From: Primulina eburnea
Lineage: Eukaryota; Streptophyta; Magnoliopsida; Lamiales; Gesneriaceae
Assembly: GCF_022965805.1 (NCBI RefSeq)
Contig: NW_027331415.1
Span: forward strand, 1-64,000
Reading direction: 5' to 3'
Length of the DNA stretch: 64,000 nt
Made by a program: the position numbers and the translations under genes. Shown one piece after another: positions 36,242 through 48,298 of the stretch. How positions within the stretch are numbered: the first letter of the stretch is position 1; every line of letters begins with the position of its first letter. The notes under the pieces are model-generated. The model was given only the letters and a program-made list of their open reading frames with translations. It made no database searches and was not told the origin of the DNA.

Positions 36242-37078
36242 ATGGAAACACAGTTTCAGAGGTTTCAGTCGTTTCAGCCGCCGGTTCTGAAGGGAAATGA
36301 GACGCCAGCAGATTGTGAGAAGTGGCTTGAAGAAATAGAAATGTTATTTGAATTTCTAAATTTCAGAGATGAGTGTAGAATTAGGCTTATTGAGAACCAA
36401 TTGCATGAGACTGCCAGGAGATGGTGGTTACTCACCAAAGGAGCTTTAGAGCAGAGTCGTTCAGTGATTACGTGGAAGACTTTCAAGTTTGAGTTTTATC
36501 AAAGATTTTTCCCCGGGTCATATAGAGAGGACAGAAGTGCAGAATTTGCAAACCTGAGACAAGGCCAGATGAGTATTGAAGAGTACTTGGCACATTTCTT
36601 CACACTTCTACGTTTTGCTCCTCTTGTGGCTAGAAATGATGATGCTATTTCTAGTCAGTTCATTCAGGGATTGAATCCAGAAGTACGTACATTGGTGAAT
36701 GTGAAGCAATCAAGTAGTTTTGCTGATACTTTGAATAGAGCCAAAAGAGCGGAAACGGTTCTGACAGGACAACAGGAAGTGTTGTATGATCTTCCAACTC
36801 CGAATCCACAGCAACTGCCTTCTAGAGTCGAGATTGGCAGCAGCAGTGATATAAAGAAAGAACCATTGAAAGCTCAAAAGAAACCGTTCAAGAAAGTAGG
36901 AAATGTTTCTTCTAGTTCCAGTGGTTCCAGCCCGAGCTATACAGGAGTATACTATAGGATTTGCGGAGGGAGACATTCCTCAGAGCAATGCAAAGGAGTG
37001 CTTGGGAAGTGCAATATCTGTAAGCAGACGGGACACTTTGCTAAAGTTTGTCCTCAGAAACATTTTCGAAGATCTTAA
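36242..37078 (+). CDS. Element C gag (278 aa from the first surviving Met)
   Basis: Capsid and nucleocapsid protein of a Ty3/gypsy-type element. The retrotransposon gag domain (CEKWLEEIEMLFEFL, then WWLLTKGAL, then FYQRFFPGSYRED, then SSQFIQGLNPEVRTLV) fills the first 190 residues. It is followed by a Ser/Lys-rich linker and a CCHC knuckle CNICKQTGHFAKVC near residues 258-271; a preceding knuckle is degenerate (ICGGRHSSEQC). The frame extends 30 codons upstream and matches the start of B gag, but the expected ATG is ATA at 36152-36154, so translation would have to start at 36242 or at a non-AUG codon. It ends with a stop soon after the knuckle, so gag is not fused to protease. The frame is otherwise intact over 278 codons. 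Confidence 0.88.
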   Translation: METQFQRFQSFQPPVLKGNETPADCEKWLEEIEMLFEFLNFRDECRIRLIENQLHETARRWWLLTKGALEQSRSVITWKTFKFEFYQRFFPGSYREDRSAEFANLRQGQMSIEEYLAHFFTLLRFAPLVARNDDAISSQFIQGLNPEVRTLVNVKQSSSFADTLNRAKRAETVLTGQQEVLYDLPTPNPQQLPSRVEIGSSSDIKKEPLKAQKKPFKKVGNVSSSSSGSSPSYTGVYYRICGGRHSSEQCKGVLGKCNICKQTGHFAKVCPQKHFRRS

Positions 37079-38452
37079 AGCGCACAGTCATTGGTGACAA
37101 TGACAGAAAAACAGACCCAGTAGTTACAACAGATGAAATATAGCAGTTGATCTGGACAGTATGCAGATTGGTCAGCCAGCCAGAATCTATTATGTTATGA
37201 GTTTTCTTAAACTCACTAGATCAGCATAGGACATTTCTATTCTGAGTTTGAGTTGATGTTATTGTAAGTATTATTCAGTGTGTGATACTATGCAGTTCCA
37301 ATTGTATCAGAGTTGTTGTGGAAAATACTGTAGTTCTGAACGGTGATCAGAATTTTCAGACCTGTATTTTGTTGATCAGATCAATATAACATCTGTATGA
37401 GTTTGCGTTTTCTATGGGTTTGGTTATTGTGTGATATCAGAATGTTATCAGAATTGTTTACAGCTTTTGGTATTGATAGTCAGAGCCGAATACCAGGTAG
37501 GTGTTTCTTCGTTCTTTTATGTTATTAACTGATCTTGTACAGCATTAGTTCGAATCTGAAGTCACAGGTAGTGTCAGAACTGCACTGGGGTGGATTCAGG
37601 TTTCATTCAGCTATTTCAGAATGTAAGATATTCGAACAGATAATGTGGCATAGATAGATGAGATCAGTTGGGACAGCAATTTATGTTGTAAGATTGGTAG
37701 AAATGGTACTGATATGTTTGAATTGAGAACAAAAGAAGCCAGAAAGATATGAATCAGAAGATGATTACCGATTTAGTATATTTCTGAATAAGAAAATGTG
37801 AGTATGGCTTTCGGGATAAAAGTACCGTCAATTCTACAGCCTATGATATGATATGATTATGATTGACAGAATATTCAATCTATATCTATCAGTTTGTACC
37901 AGATTACGTACAAACAGAACCAGATGACATAGATCAATGTCAAAGCAATTGTCAGATTTACTAGAATGCTGCATTAGATGATATCAGATTGTGATTTCGA
38001 TGGAGCGGTACTTGTGACGGAAATATCATGAGTTCTCCCTCGCAGAGTTGTTACAGATTGACAGGTAGTCAGCGTGTAGTAACCAGATATTGGCGGATAT
38101 GGGTAGAACTTTAGTACTAGATGTTAGTACTAGCTGTTATGAATGGTTGTCAGGGTATGACTTACGGTATGACCATAACTATCCAGCTAGATTAGAATGA
38201 ATAGATGTAAGAAACCAATGTCGGATGATGACGATTGGTATTGGGAGCCGAAGATGGAATAGCAACTACAGGTGGTATTGCTTTGTTATAAATTGCAATT
38301 GGCGTATACAGGTGTTGTATAGCCAGTAATATGGGATTGATTCGGCTAGTGAAATGAGTTGGATGTTAAACTCTGTTCTACAGTTCTTCTGATAGATTTG
38401 GGTTGATGATTGGTGAGTTCGAGGACGAACTCAGTTCTAAGAGGGGGAAAAA
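37079..38452 (+). other. Non-coding internal region of element C, with the purine tract
   Basis: 1.37 kb with stops in all frames. Short stretches around 38110-38200 faintly resemble the end of B integrase (compare 5890-6040), which would make this a collapsed pol remnant, but that is weak. It ends with a GAGGACGAACTC block and the purine tract AGAGGGGGAAAAA (38440-38452), matching the same landmarks in B (32417-32449). Confidence 0.6.
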
Positions 38453-40513
38453 TGTAATGCCCGAAAATTTAATTATTGTAATCTGATATGATTTACTGAT
38501 TATGAATTGATGTAATTATAGCCGGGCCAGTTCGAGATAAGATTTGAGCAAGTATATGAAATTTAGACAATTTGGGCGAAAGTGACTCGCCCGGGCGGAC
38601 GTTTTTGATCGCCCGAGCGAGAGTGCCTAGGAGAAGAGGGCCGAGAATTACTCGCCCGGGCGGATGTTTTTGACCGCCCGAGCGAGGCTGCTGGAATGGG
38701 CGAGGCCGAGAATGACTCGCCCGGGCGGCAACTTTTGACCGCCCGAGCGCGAGACGTGTCGCGAAAAGGAGTGTGCCACCTTTCTTGAAATGCATGTAGT
38801 ATATATACATATAACATAAGCATGTCTCTCAGATTGGATGGAAGCAAGAATCGAGATTTTGAGGGAAAAGCTTTGACCTTATTTTTCACATTGATTTGTG
38901 AGCAAACCGTCTATTTGATTTGAATCCGATTATAGTACCGTGTTCCTAGCAACGCAGGCTACAACTGGACGTAAGTTTTGTTACGTTTAGACAAGATTTG
39001 AATTTATGATATTGTCAGAATTGAATATGATTCAGATATGGTGTTTTTACTACCGTAGATATTGTAGAATCGAAGTCAGATTTAGAAACAGATTGGTTAT
39101 GGAATTGTTATGAATTTTAGAATTGATTTGCTTGAGAATGCTATCAGAATTATGCTGTTATTCATGTTGAAGTGTACAGATACTGAAGTTATAGATTGTA
39201 CTGAGATTTATTAGGAATTCTGGTAGTGTAATTGTGATGTTAAGACTGACGGGGTTACAAGACTGTAGTGTTATGCCGTCTAAACATCAGTTGGTACAGA
39301 TTGATCAGATTCAGTATTGGTTTCTGTTATCTCGTGATATTGTTGATGTGATCAGATTTTGTACTGAATTGGGTATTGATCAGAACAAATTGTGTTTTGA
39401 GCTACACATTGATACAGTGTATTTATTCTTGTCATTTCAGTTTGAAGATGGACAGACTGGACTTCGAGACTACGTCTTCCTCAGACGGGGAAGATAAAGG
39501 TATAATTCATGTGATATTCGGGACGCATAACTCAAATTAGATTAATTTGAGTTTCTCAATAAAATCACATACTAGATTATTGTTTATATTGTTATCTGAT
39601 TATGCTTTGATTATAGAATCTGTATTCAAGCAGGTAAGATAATTGTGATATTCAGTTATGAATATGATTATGCTTTGTTTACAGATTGTTATTCATTGCA
39701 GTTAAGATAGGAAAGTCTTTGACAGGCATTGTCAAATATCTAGACGTTTCGGTGTATCTCAGCATAGGAGTAGGTATTACTCTTATTGCCGCCGTTGATA
39801 CAGCTCAGACCGAAGTCTAGGAATGAGACGTTCATTACCCCGATTGGAGGGTAGGTAGTGACGTCTTATTCACACCAGGATCCCTAGAGTTCTAGTCGAG
39901 TCAAGTCTAGACGTGATTTGATTAGGACTGCATGCTTATATGGATGTGGTTCCTAGATCATAGGACCCATCATTATTGCTTCCAATTGTGCTAGCATGTT
40001 TTTATGATTTAGATTGGTTATATGCATGGTTGGTTGATTTGAAGTGCATGCTTGTTGTGTGATTAGATTTCATAGCTTATGAAATCTAATGTTTCGATTT
40101 TATTCGTAACAGCATGTTTCATGAATTATTTTATGTATATACATGTTTACCATGTTTTATACTGGGATTTATTCTCACCGGAGTTATCCGGCTGTTGTCT
40201 TGTTTTGTATGTGTGCATGACAACAGGTGGGGCTGGATCAGGGTCGAGATGACGATGAGAGAAGACGAGTTAGCGTGGTGATTCCGGACTTACAGTAGAT
40301 TGGGTTTTATTACTTGAATTTAGTAGTTGAACCTTAGATTAGATTATTGTATGTTAATACTGAAATGTATTTTATACAGATATGTATATTATTAGATGCC
40401 ATTACCTTCCGCGTTTATATTTTAAAAAGAAGAATTTTTAGACCCTGTTTATCAGAATAGATAATTACATCCCAGTGATGATTAAGAAGATGATTAGCGT
40501 CCGGGTCCCCACA
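38453..40513 (+). repeat. 3' LTR of element C
   Basis: Same length as the 5' LTR (2061 bp) with about ten differences. It holds the same GC palindromes (38580-38755), a TATA box (about 38800-38807), GTAAGT (38971-38976) and paired hairpins (40178-40226). It ends CCCCACA and is followed by the ACACC duplication. Confidence 0.93.
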
Positions 40514-40518
40514 ACACC

Positions 40519-41040
40519 GGGATCCCTAGATTAGAAATGAGTCGAGTCAAGATTTAAAGGTTGAATACAGATTTGTATTCTTCTACATGTTTAGATTGTA
40601 TTCATGTTAATTGATATATTCTATGCTTTTGTACATGATTATTACATTGCATGCATTCATGTTTTATACAGGGATATGTTCTCACCGGAGTTATCCGGCT
40701 GTTGTCGTGTCTGTATGTGTGCATGGCAACAGGTGGGGCAGGATCTGGGTCACGAGCTAGATGAGAGGTTGATGATATCGTGGAGATCTCGGGCATGGAA
40801 GATTTCTAGTGGTTTCTATTTAGACTTGTATCACCTATGTTTGTAGTTGGTATGTAAACACTAGTGTATGGTTGTACTAGACAGACATGTATGTATATTA
40901 TGTTGTTATTTCTTATAAAGACAATGTTATGCTTTGACTATACATTTGAATTAATGTTAAAAGCAAATTTTTGACCCACATTTTCGAACAAAGATCCAAT
41001 TAAATCCCAAAAGAATTGAGTTAGAGCCCGGGTCCCCACA
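40519..41040 (+). repeat. Element B LTR, right part
   Basis: Continuation of the B LTR after C, starting GGGATCCCTAGA and ending GGGTCCCCACA. It carries the hairpin pair CCGGA/TCCGG (40685-40698) and CTGTTGTC/GGCAACAG (40699-40732). The B primer site follows at 41046. Confidence 0.88.
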
Positions 41041-41045
41041 ACAGG

Positions 41046-41057
41046 TGGTATCAGAGC
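41046..41057 (+). promoter_or_regulatory. Primer-binding site of the second B copy
   Basis: TGGTATCAGAGC, five bases after the LTR end. This shows that the LTR at 32450-41040 is a functional 5' LTR for the gag that follows, as well as lying at the 3' end of the preceding pol. Confidence 0.9.
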
Positions 41058-41303
41058 AGTAGGTTCTGTAGACTGAGATAGAATAGAATGAGCGGGGTAG
41101 ATCGAGTCATCTTCCTTGCTTATGTCATGCTAGCATGTCATGATTTATTGCTTCCTCTATTATATGTTGTGTTGTATTATCTGAATTGGTTTACTGCATT
41201 TCAAGCCTGAATCAGAACCGATTCTCGATCAGAGGTATATGATCAGAGGAGGGCTGAAACAGATGATATTGATTGTATACTAATAAGTGTTATAATCAGA
41301 TTT

Positions 41304-42091
41304 ATGCCGCCTAGACGTATACCACAGCCAGAGCAGGGTAGAACATCAGGTGCACAGATGGATGTCACCGCTACGCCGATGGAGACCTTATTGAAGAGAT
41401 TTCAGTCTTTCCATCCGCCTACCTTGAAGGGCACAGAGAGTGCGAGAGCTGGCTTGATGATATCGAGATGCTGTTTGAGTCTTTGGCATATACTGATGAG
41501 CGACGTGTGAAACTGATAGGGCATCAGATGCAAGAGGTTGCCAAGAGCTGGTGGTTGACTACGAAGAGAGCCTTGGAGCACCGAGGCATTGACATCACGT
41601 GGAAAGTCTTTAAAGATGAGTTCTATCAGCGCTTCTTCCCCGTTTCCTACCGAAAAGATAAAGGAGCTGAATTTGCGAATTTAAAACAAGGACAGTGGAA
41701 CATCGAGGAGTATGTTGCTAAATTTTCTGCATTGCTACGATTTGCACCGCATGTGGCCGGAAACGACGAGGCAGTGGCCGATCAGTTCATCAACGGATTG
41801 AATCCCGATGTCTTTACCCTGGTGAACACGGGCCGGCCTAGTACTTTTTCAGAGGCACTGAACCGAGCGAAGGGAGCAGAGGCTGGCTTGATCAGGCAGC
41901 GAGGGGCTTCCTACGGTGTTCAGGGGCAGAGACCGCCACAGCCTACTACCGTACAGTTTCCACCACCTCCTCCTCGTTTTGACAGCGGAGCTAGTGGTAG
42001 TGGCAAGAAGGAGTTTCTGAAGGCTAAAGGCAAACAGTTTAAGAAATCTGGGAGTAGTTCATCGAGTTCGAGTGGATCTCGACAGAGAGGT
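41304..42091 (+). pseudogene. Element B gag, 5' part, cut by element A
   Basis: Begins MPPRRIPQPEQG and contains the gag domain (WLDDIEMLFESL, then FYQRFFPVSYRKD, then FINGLNPDVFTLV), ending in a Ser-rich linker. A small deletion near 41437 shifts the frame, so the protein falls into two overlapping open frames (41304-41510 and from 41468). It stops at the A target duplication GAGGT (42087-42091). The reading frame after the duplication is exactly that of 2888 onward, so the remainder of this gene has its equivalent at 2885-6099 in the other B copy. Confidence 0.9.
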
Positions 42092-43703
42092 TGTGACACT
42101 CTGACCCGTAACGATAAAATACACAGCGGAATTTAAAATTTTTCTTTAAAATATGGAAGGAGTTTCAAAATACATTTCATAAAATGTTTACAAAAATAAA
42201 TACATGATCATTCAAATGACATACAAAATACAAAATAATCATTCTTATGATCATGTCCCAAAATAATACAAAATAATCCTCCTTCCAACGGTGTATGCAT
42301 ATGACCCCCATCCACGATCACTGTCCTGGTCGGTCGCTCTTATCTGCATCACATGAAAATAACTGAAATGAGTATAAAAACTCAGCAAGTGGAACTCTAC
42401 ATAGCAATGATACATAGTATACTCTGTAAAACATGGCTTTGAAATCATAAATACCATCAACTCTAAAACATGAATACTGTAGCAATAACTGTAGCAATAG
42501 CAATAGATAGCAATACGATGGTATTTCTCTTTTCTATGGTTGGATTGATATCAATAGTATCTATGACTATGGTTGCCAATATCCCATCGATATAAATCGA
42601 TAACTGTGAGGGGATAAAAGCCTATGGTCGATGATCATCTAATTGCATGCAATGCTCTGACTATGATTAATCAATCCAATAAAAACATTTGAACTCTGAA
42701 TAACATTTAAAGCCGTCGTTTCGCAATCTCATAATATCACTTGTATTCCCTTTTTAACAATAGTGAGACATCAATGCCTCCAATAGATAATCAATGAAAT
42801 CAATACATAACAATGGATCAATTGAAGGGAATAACACTTTGAAACCTTTAAAACACAATACATATAATATCATGTGAGCAAAAAGGATGAAATTCCACTT
42901 ACAACCCAATAGAACACCTCAAACTTAGCTCTTGGTACACCACCTACAACAATAATCCATAAATAACACCAAAATCAACTCTATATCCACAAGTACAAGT
43001 CAAATAATCCATTAAACCAACAAAACATCAAGCCCAAGCAAACCCTTAACTCAAAACCTTAATAGAATCGCACCAAAAACTTACCTAAGCTTCCTTATAC
43101 CACGGAGAACGTCGATCTCAAGTCGGAAATCGAAACAAAGCCAAGAATCAAAGGTGGGAAGCAATTGAAATGGATGAAAACCCTTGCCAAAAGAGAGAAA
43201 ATCGGAAATGGAGGAAAGAAGATAAGGTAGGTATGGCCAACAACTCCCAAAAAGTCACTTAAAAACTCGCCCAAACTTACACCGCGGGTGCGGTCACACA
43301 AGCACCGCGGGTGCGCTAAGCTCACGGCAATCCAACAAAATTCCATGCACGATCACCGCGGGTGCGGTGCTACAATTACTGCGGGTGCGGTCTCACCGCG
43401 GGTGCGGTCCTTGCACTGCCGCGGGTGCGGTGTCCTCACGGCCTTCAACTTCCAAAATGGTGAATAGTACACCGCGGGGGCACTCCTCTAAGAGCGCGGG
43501 TGCACTCTACTCACGGCAATGAACAGTAATAAATCAACTAAACTCGATCCGAAACGCTGAAACGAACAATCAACACCAACTAATACCTCAACAAAACAAT
43601 AACCAATAATACTATAGCCCAAAACACAACCAATCATCTAATCACAAAACCCAAATAACAAGCGAAACTTAAATCGTACCGTACACCGGGCTCGGCTATT
43701 ACA
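42092..43703 (-). repeat. 3' LTR of element A copy 2 (1612 bp)
   Basis: TG...CA ends, with the GC-rich motif cluster at 43280-43512 and GTAAGT on the minus strand near 43084-43079. About 15 differences from 1272-2882. Nothing coding. Confidence 0.93.
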
Positions 43704-43720
43704 ATCTCCCCTCCTTAGAG
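43704..43720 (-). promoter_or_regulatory. Polypurine tract of element A
   Basis: On the minus strand this reads AAGGAGGGGAGAT, directly before the LTR start TGTAATAGCC, between the pol stop (43744) and the 3' LTR. Confidence 0.85.
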
Positions 43721-43743
43721 GAATTTCGTCCTCGAAATTGACG

Positions 43744-46700
43744 TCACTGCACGAACAACTCAGGATACCTCTCTCTCATCTCAGTCTCTGGTTCCCACGT
43801 AGCCTCCTCAATCAAATGGTTCCTCCAAAGGACTTTAACGATGCCGATCTCTTTGTTCCTCAATACTCTAACTGTGCGATCCAAAATCTGAACCGAAATC
43901 TCTTGGTACGTCAAATTCGGCGTCAAGTCCAATGGCTCGTGGTGAAGAACATGGGAAGGATCTGCAATATACTTCCTGAGCATCGATACGTGAAACACAT
44001 TATGGACTCTGTCAAGATCGGGCGGTAGGGCTAATCTGTAGGCTCGGTCGCCAACTCTGTCCAATATCTCGAATGGACCAATGAATCTAGGACTCAACTT
44101 ACCCTTCTTGCCAAATCTCATCACACCCTTGAGAGGTGCTATCTTCAGAAATACATGATCGCCTACCTCGAACTGCAAAGGCCTACGACGAACATCTGCA
44201 TAGCTCTTCTGCCTCGACTGAGCAGTCTTCATCCTCTCTCTGATCACAGCAACAACATCGGGCGTCTGCTGGACCAACTCTGGTCCCAACATCTTCCTCT
44301 CACCAACCTCATCCCAAAACAAAGGCGATCTGCACTTCCTGCCATAAAGTGCCTCATACGGTGCCATGCCAATCGTCGCCTGGTAGCTGTTGTTGTACGT
44401 GAACTCCACCAAAGGTAACTTAGAATCCCAACTACCAGAATAGTCAATAGTACAAGCTCTGAGCATATCCTCAAGAATCTGAATAACTCTCTCTGACTGA
44501 CCGTCGCTCTGAGGATGATAAGCTGTACTGAAAGCTAATCGAGAACCCATAGCTCTATGAAGACTCTTCCAAAATTCGGAGGTAAACCTGGGATCACGAT
44601 CAGACACAATCGACACGGGCACACCATGAAGTCTAACAATCTCTGCAATGTAGTCCTCGGCATACTGATTCATCGAGTACGTCGTCTTGACTGGAAGGAA
44701 ATGAGCTGACTTGGTCAATCTATCAACAATGACCCAAATGGAATTATAACCTTTCGACACTCTGGGAAGACCAGTCACGAAATCCATCGTAATGTGCTCC
44801 CACTTCCACTGAGGAATCGGCAAAGATAGCAATGTCCCAGCAGGTCTCTGATGCTCAATCTTCACCTGCTGACAAGTAAGGCACTGAGAAATGAACAAAG
44901 CAACATCTTTCTTCATACCTGGCCACCAGTAGAGTCGACGAAGATCCTGATACATCTTCGTACTGCCTGGATGAATCGAATAAGGTGCGGTATGAGCCTC
45001 TGTCAAGACGTCTCTACGAATATCGTCGCCAATAGGAACACAAATGCGGCCTCTGAAAGTCACCAATCCATCACCATTCGAACCAAACTCTGAATTACCC
45101 CTCTCCTCAGCTCTAGCTCTCAACTCTGTCAACTGAACATCAGTCGACTGCTCTCTACGGATCCTGTCCGTCAAAGTAGATCGAATGACCAACGCTGAAA
45201 AGCGAGCAATGGTACCTGGAATCACCAGATCAATCTCCTCTCTCTGCAAATCCATCAACAAAGGCCTCTGAAACAAATAACTCAAAGAAGCACTCGACTT
45301 GCGGCTCAAAGCATCAGCCACAACGTTCGCCTTCCCTGGGTGGTAACTGATCGTCACATCATAGTCTTTGACAAGTTCTAACCACCTCCTCTGCCGCATG
45401 TTGAGCTCTTTCTGAGAAAACAGATACTTCAAACTCTTGTGGTCTGTGAAGATCTCACACTTTTCGCCATACAGATAATGTCTCCAAATATTCAGGGCGA
45501 AAACCACAGCTGCTAGCTCTAAATCATGCGTCGGATAATTCTTCTCGTAATCCTTCAACTGGCGAGAAGCATAGGCAATAACCTTACCTCGCTGCATCAG
45601 AACTGCACCAAGGCCTCTCTTCGACGCATCGGTATAGACAACGAAATCCTCAGAACCACTAGGCAAAGAAAGAACAGGAGCTGTCGTCAACCTGTCCTTC
45701 AGCTCTTGAAATGCACGCTGGCAATCGATAGACCACTCGAACTTCACAGTCTTCCTCGTCAGATTGGACAATGGCAGGGCAATCTTGGAAAAATCTGAAA
45801 TGAAACGACGATAATAACCCGCCAAACCGAGGAAACTGCGTACCTCAGAAACAGAAGTAGGAATAGGCCAATTCTGAATCGCCTCAATCTTCAATGGATC
45901 AACAGCAATGCCATCTCTCGAAACGACATGGCCTAGAAAAGAAATTTGATCCAGCCAAAACTCACACTTCTTCAGCTTGGCAAACAACCTCTTCTCTCGC
46001 AACAACTGAAGCACCACTCTGAGATGCTCTGCATGAAGCTCTCTGGTCTTGGAATAGATAAGAATATCGTCGATGAAAACAATGACGAAGCTATCCAAGA
46101 ACGGCTTGAACACTCGGTTCATCAGGTCCATGAAGACTGAAGGGGCATTGGTCAAACCAAACGACATCACAAGAAACTCAAAATGACCATACCTGGTCCT
46201 GAAAGCCGTCTTAGGGACATCAGACTCCCTAACCTTCAACTGATAGTAGCCAGACCGAAGATCAATCTTCGAGAACACAGTGGCACCATGGAGCTGATCA
46301 AACAAATCATCTATCCGTGGCAACGGATACTTGTTCTTGACAGTCACTTTGTTGAGCTCCCTGTAGTCGATACACAGCCGCAAAGATCCATCCTTCTTCT
46401 TAACAAAAAGAACCGGAGCTCCCCAAGGCGAAGAACTCGGACGAATAAAACCCTTGTCTAGAAGATCCTGCAACTGCGCCTTCAACTCCTTCATCTCAGT
46501 AGGAGCCATCCGGTACGGAGCCTTAGAGATAGGAACCGTACCAGGAGCTAGATCGATCACAAACTCAACATCCCTATCCGGCGGCAAACCCGGAACATCA
46601 TCCTCAAACACATCAGCAAACTCCCTCACAACATCGATATCATCTACATTCAACTTAATCAGTCTATCAACATCCACAATAGAAGCAATAAACCCATCGC

Positions 46701-47082
46701 AACCTCTACACAGCAATCTCTCAGCCTCAAGACAAGAAATAAAAGGAAGGACCAGCGAAGTACCTGAGCTGGCGAGAACTCCTCCCTGGCCATCATCTGC
46801 AAAAGCTACTGTCTTAGCAACACAATCGATAACTGCACGGTAAGTCGAAAGCCAATCCATGCCAAGAATAACATCGAAAGCAACCATAGGAATAACAATC
46901 AAATCAGCGAAGACAACTCGCTCCTCAATACGAACAGGGCACGCAAATACAATCGATGTCGGGCACAAGACATCTCCCGAAGGCAAAACAACACTAAGCT
47001 GGAGGGGAAGAACAGAAGGAACTATACCCAAAGATCTCAAAAACAATTCAGACATAAAAGAATGAGTAGGCACCAGTATCAA
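43744..47082 (-). CDS. Element A pol: protease-RT-RNase H-integrase (1112 codons)
   Basis: Nearly full-length gypsy pol. The protease is present except that its active-site motif lies upstream of a frameshift. RT has [12 protein letters not shown] and catalytic FIDD near residues 337-340; RNase H starts at VVYTDAS; then come the integrase zinc finger (CLTCQQVK), core ([24 protein letters not shown]; all three acidic residues present) and a chromodomain-like tail ending EEATWE, then [10 protein letters not shown]. This tail, as in B, points to Tekay/Del-type chromoviruses. It is read on the minus strand after gag. The upstream end is artificial: one extra base near 47073-47085 (relative to copy 1, gtaggcacc against gtagcacc) breaks the gag-pol fusion, and the frame given starts after it. 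Confidence 0.93.
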   Translation of the reverse strand: MILVPTHSFMSELFLRSLGIVPSVLPLQLSVVLPSGDVLCPTSIVFACPVRIEERVVFADLIVIPMVAFDVILGMDWLSTYRAVIDCVAKTVAFADDGQGGVLASSGTSLVLPFISCLEAERLLCRGCDGFIASIVDVDRLIKLNVDDIDVVREFADVFEDDVPGLPPDRDVEFVIDLAPGTVPISKAPYRMAPTEMKELKAQLQDLLDKGFIRPSSSPWGAPVLFVKKKDGSLRLCIDYRELNKVTVKNKYPLPRIDDLFDQLHGATVFSKIDLRSGYYQLKVRESDVPKTAFRTRYGHFEFLVMSFGLTNAPSVFMDLMNRVFKPFLDSFVIVFIDDILIYSKTRELHAEHLRVVLQLLREKRLFAKLKKCEFWLDQISFLGHVVSRDGIAVDPLKIEAIQNWPIPTSVSEVRSFLGLAGYYRRFISDFSKIALPLSNLTRKTVKFEWSIDCQRAFQELKDRLTTAPVLSLPSGSEDFVVYTDASKRGLGAVLMQRGKVIAYASRQLKDYEKNYPTHDLELAAVVFALNIWRHYLYGEKCEIFTDHKSLKYLFSQKELNMRQRRWLELVKDYDVTISYHPGKANVVADALSRKSSASLSYLFQRPLLMDLQREEIDLVIPGTIARFSALVIRSTLTDRIRREQSTDVQLTELRARAEERGNSEFGSNGDGLVTFRGRICVPIGDDIRRDVLTEAHTAPYSIHPGSTKMYQDLRRLYWWPGMKKDVALFISQCLTCQQVKIEHQRPAGTLLSLPIPQWKWEHITMDFVTGLPRVSKGYNSIWVIVDRLTKSAHFLPVKTTYSMNQYAEDYIAEIVRLHGVPVSIVSDRDPRFTSEFWKSLHRAMGSRLAFSTAYHPQSDGQSERVIQILEDMLRACTIDYSGSWDSKLPLVEFTYNNSYQATIGMAPYEALYGRKCRSPLFWDEVGERKMLGPELVQQTPDVVAVIRERMKTAQSRQKSYADVRRRPLQFEVGDHVFLKIAPLKGVMRFGKKGKLSPRFIGPFEILDRVGDRAYRLALPPDLDRVHNVFHVSMLRKYIADPSHVLHHEPLDLTPNLTYQEISVQILDRTVRVLRNKEIGIVKVLWRNHLIEEATWEPETEMRERYPELFVQ

Positions 47083-47127
47083 TCAAAGTAGTAGCTACTC
47101 TGCCTGAAATCAAAATAGTACTAGAGA

Positions 47128-48162
47128 TCAATGAAGAATCATGATTAATACCTTCTTGGTCATCGAAAAGATACGACCCTGCACTCTCCCTTGGCTAGCT
47201 CCTCGTGGACAATCTCTGGCAACGTGGCCTGCCGTGCCACAACGAAAACAAGTATGAGTGCCCAATCTGCACTCTCCTCGATGATGCTTGCCACACTTTG
47301 GACACAAAGGCTTCTCGGGATCAAATGGAACTGGCGATGGTCTAGGACTCGGCTCCATCTTGCCCTTGCCCTTGAAGCGATCCCTGCCCCTCTGATTAGA
47401 ACCCTGGCCTCTCTGATTAACAGCTTGATGCCTCTCTTGCCTCTCCCTAGCGATGTCCTTCTCATCCTGCTCGGCTAACAATGCTTTGGACACAATCTCC
47501 TTGAAAGTAACGGCCTTGGACATGTTGATATCACGACGAATCTCAGCTCTAAGGCCTCGAATGAAATGAGCGCCTTTATCTTTATCATTGGATGCAACAT
47601 ACGGAGCAAATAGGCAACCCTCTTCAAACTTCAGAATATACTGACTAACATCCATGCTCCCCTGTCGAAGCTCCAAGAACTCCGTAACCTTCCTCGCTCG
47701 AAGTGCATCGGGAAAATACTTGTCGTAGAACAAGTCCGTAAACTCAGACCACTTCAGTGTCGCAACAGTAACACTGACCTTCGTCGCATTCCACCAAATG
47801 CGGGCAGCCTTAACCAACATGAAAACAGCACAACTGATCCTGTCTTTGTCCTCATACTGGAGATGATCGAAGATAGCTTCAAGCGCCTTGACCCACTCGA
47901 CAGCTACTAGAGGATCGGTGCTACCTGCGAATTCCGGTGGATCCATTCTCTTAAAAGCAGAAAAGACGGCATCAGTGCCAACCGCCTGAGCAACCTGACC
48001 TCTCACTTGGCCTCGACCCTGACCTGCTCCTTGCAATCGGAGCAACTGCTGGATCTGATCGCTATGAACTTTGGCTTGCTCCTTAAGCAACTTGCCGAAC
48101 TCGTCGACAACTCTCGAGGAAGAACTATCCTCACCCTCTGCCGCCTTACGCTTAGGAGGCAT
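47128..48162 (-). CDS. Element A gag (344 codons in this copy)
   Basis: Begins MPPKRKAAEGEDSSSS. The gag domain covers about residues 65-220 (IWWNATKVS, then FYDKYFP, then FIRGLRAEIRRDI), followed by an Arg/Gln/Gly-rich stretch and two Cys-rich segments (CPKCGKHHRGEC and the CCHC knuckle CFRCGTAGHVARDC). A one-base loss near 47155 (accttcttgg against accttccttgg in copy 1) shifts the frame just after the knuckle and gives the stop at 47128. Copy 1 at 1-1138 reads through. With the one-base gain near 47075 the two indels cancel, so pol returns to the original frame. Confidence 0.9.
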   Translation of the reverse strand: MPPKRKAAEGEDSSSSRVVDEFGKLLKEQAKVHSDQIQQLLRLQGAGQGRGQVRGQVAQAVGTDAVFSAFKRMDPPEFAGSTDPLVAVEWVKALEAIFDHLQYEDKDRISCAVFMLVKAARIWWNATKVSVTVATLKWSEFTDLFYDKYFPDALRARKVTEFLELRQGSMDVSQYILKFEEGCLFAPYVASNDKDKGAHFIRGLRAEIRRDINMSKAVTFKEIVSKALLAEQDEKDIARERQERHQAVNQRGQGSNQRGRDRFKGKGKMEPSPRPSPVPFDPEKPLCPKCGKHHRGECRLGTHTCFRCGTAGHVARDCPRGASQGRVQGRIFSMTKKVLIMILH

Positions 48163-48281
48163 ACTCTACATTTGCTCACAAGACACCAATCAATATATAT
48201 AACAATGGATAGATGCAAGAAAACATACCCGGACAGTTGAAAGTAGACGAAGTCATATGCATTGGTCCGAAGAAGAACACC

Positions 48282-48293
48282 GCTCTGATACCA
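48282..48293 (-). promoter_or_regulatory. Primer-binding site of element A copy 2
   Basis: TGGTATCAGAGC on the minus strand, between the gag leader and the truncated 5' LTR (48299). Confidence 0.88.
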
Positions 48294-48298
48294 CTAAA

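Larger units (their letters stand above)
33734..40513 (+). mobile_element. Complete LTR element C carrying gag only, inserted in a B LTR
   Basis: A 6.8-kb element with two 2061-bp LTRs (33734-35794 and 38453-40513), a primer site (35800-35811), one gag frame, a purine tract (38440-38452) and a perfect 5-bp target duplication ACACC (33729-33733 and 40514-40518). The LTRs differ at about ten sites (about 0.5%), so it is a recent insertion. The internal region is only about 2.66 kb and has no recognisable RT or integrase. It fits the class of non-autonomous gag-only LTR elements described in plants as TR-GAG and would need pol from a related element. Its LTR shares 3' blocks with B and E. Confidence 0.93.

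Noticed and set aside
36242..37078. Domesticated host gag-like gene
   Set aside because: It lies within a complete young element with LTRs, primer site, purine tract and target duplication, so it is an element gene.
43738..47065. Plus-strand frames of 64-129 codons across 43.7-47.1 kb
   Set aside because: Antisense shadows of the 1112-codon A pol, whose catalytic motifs are intact.
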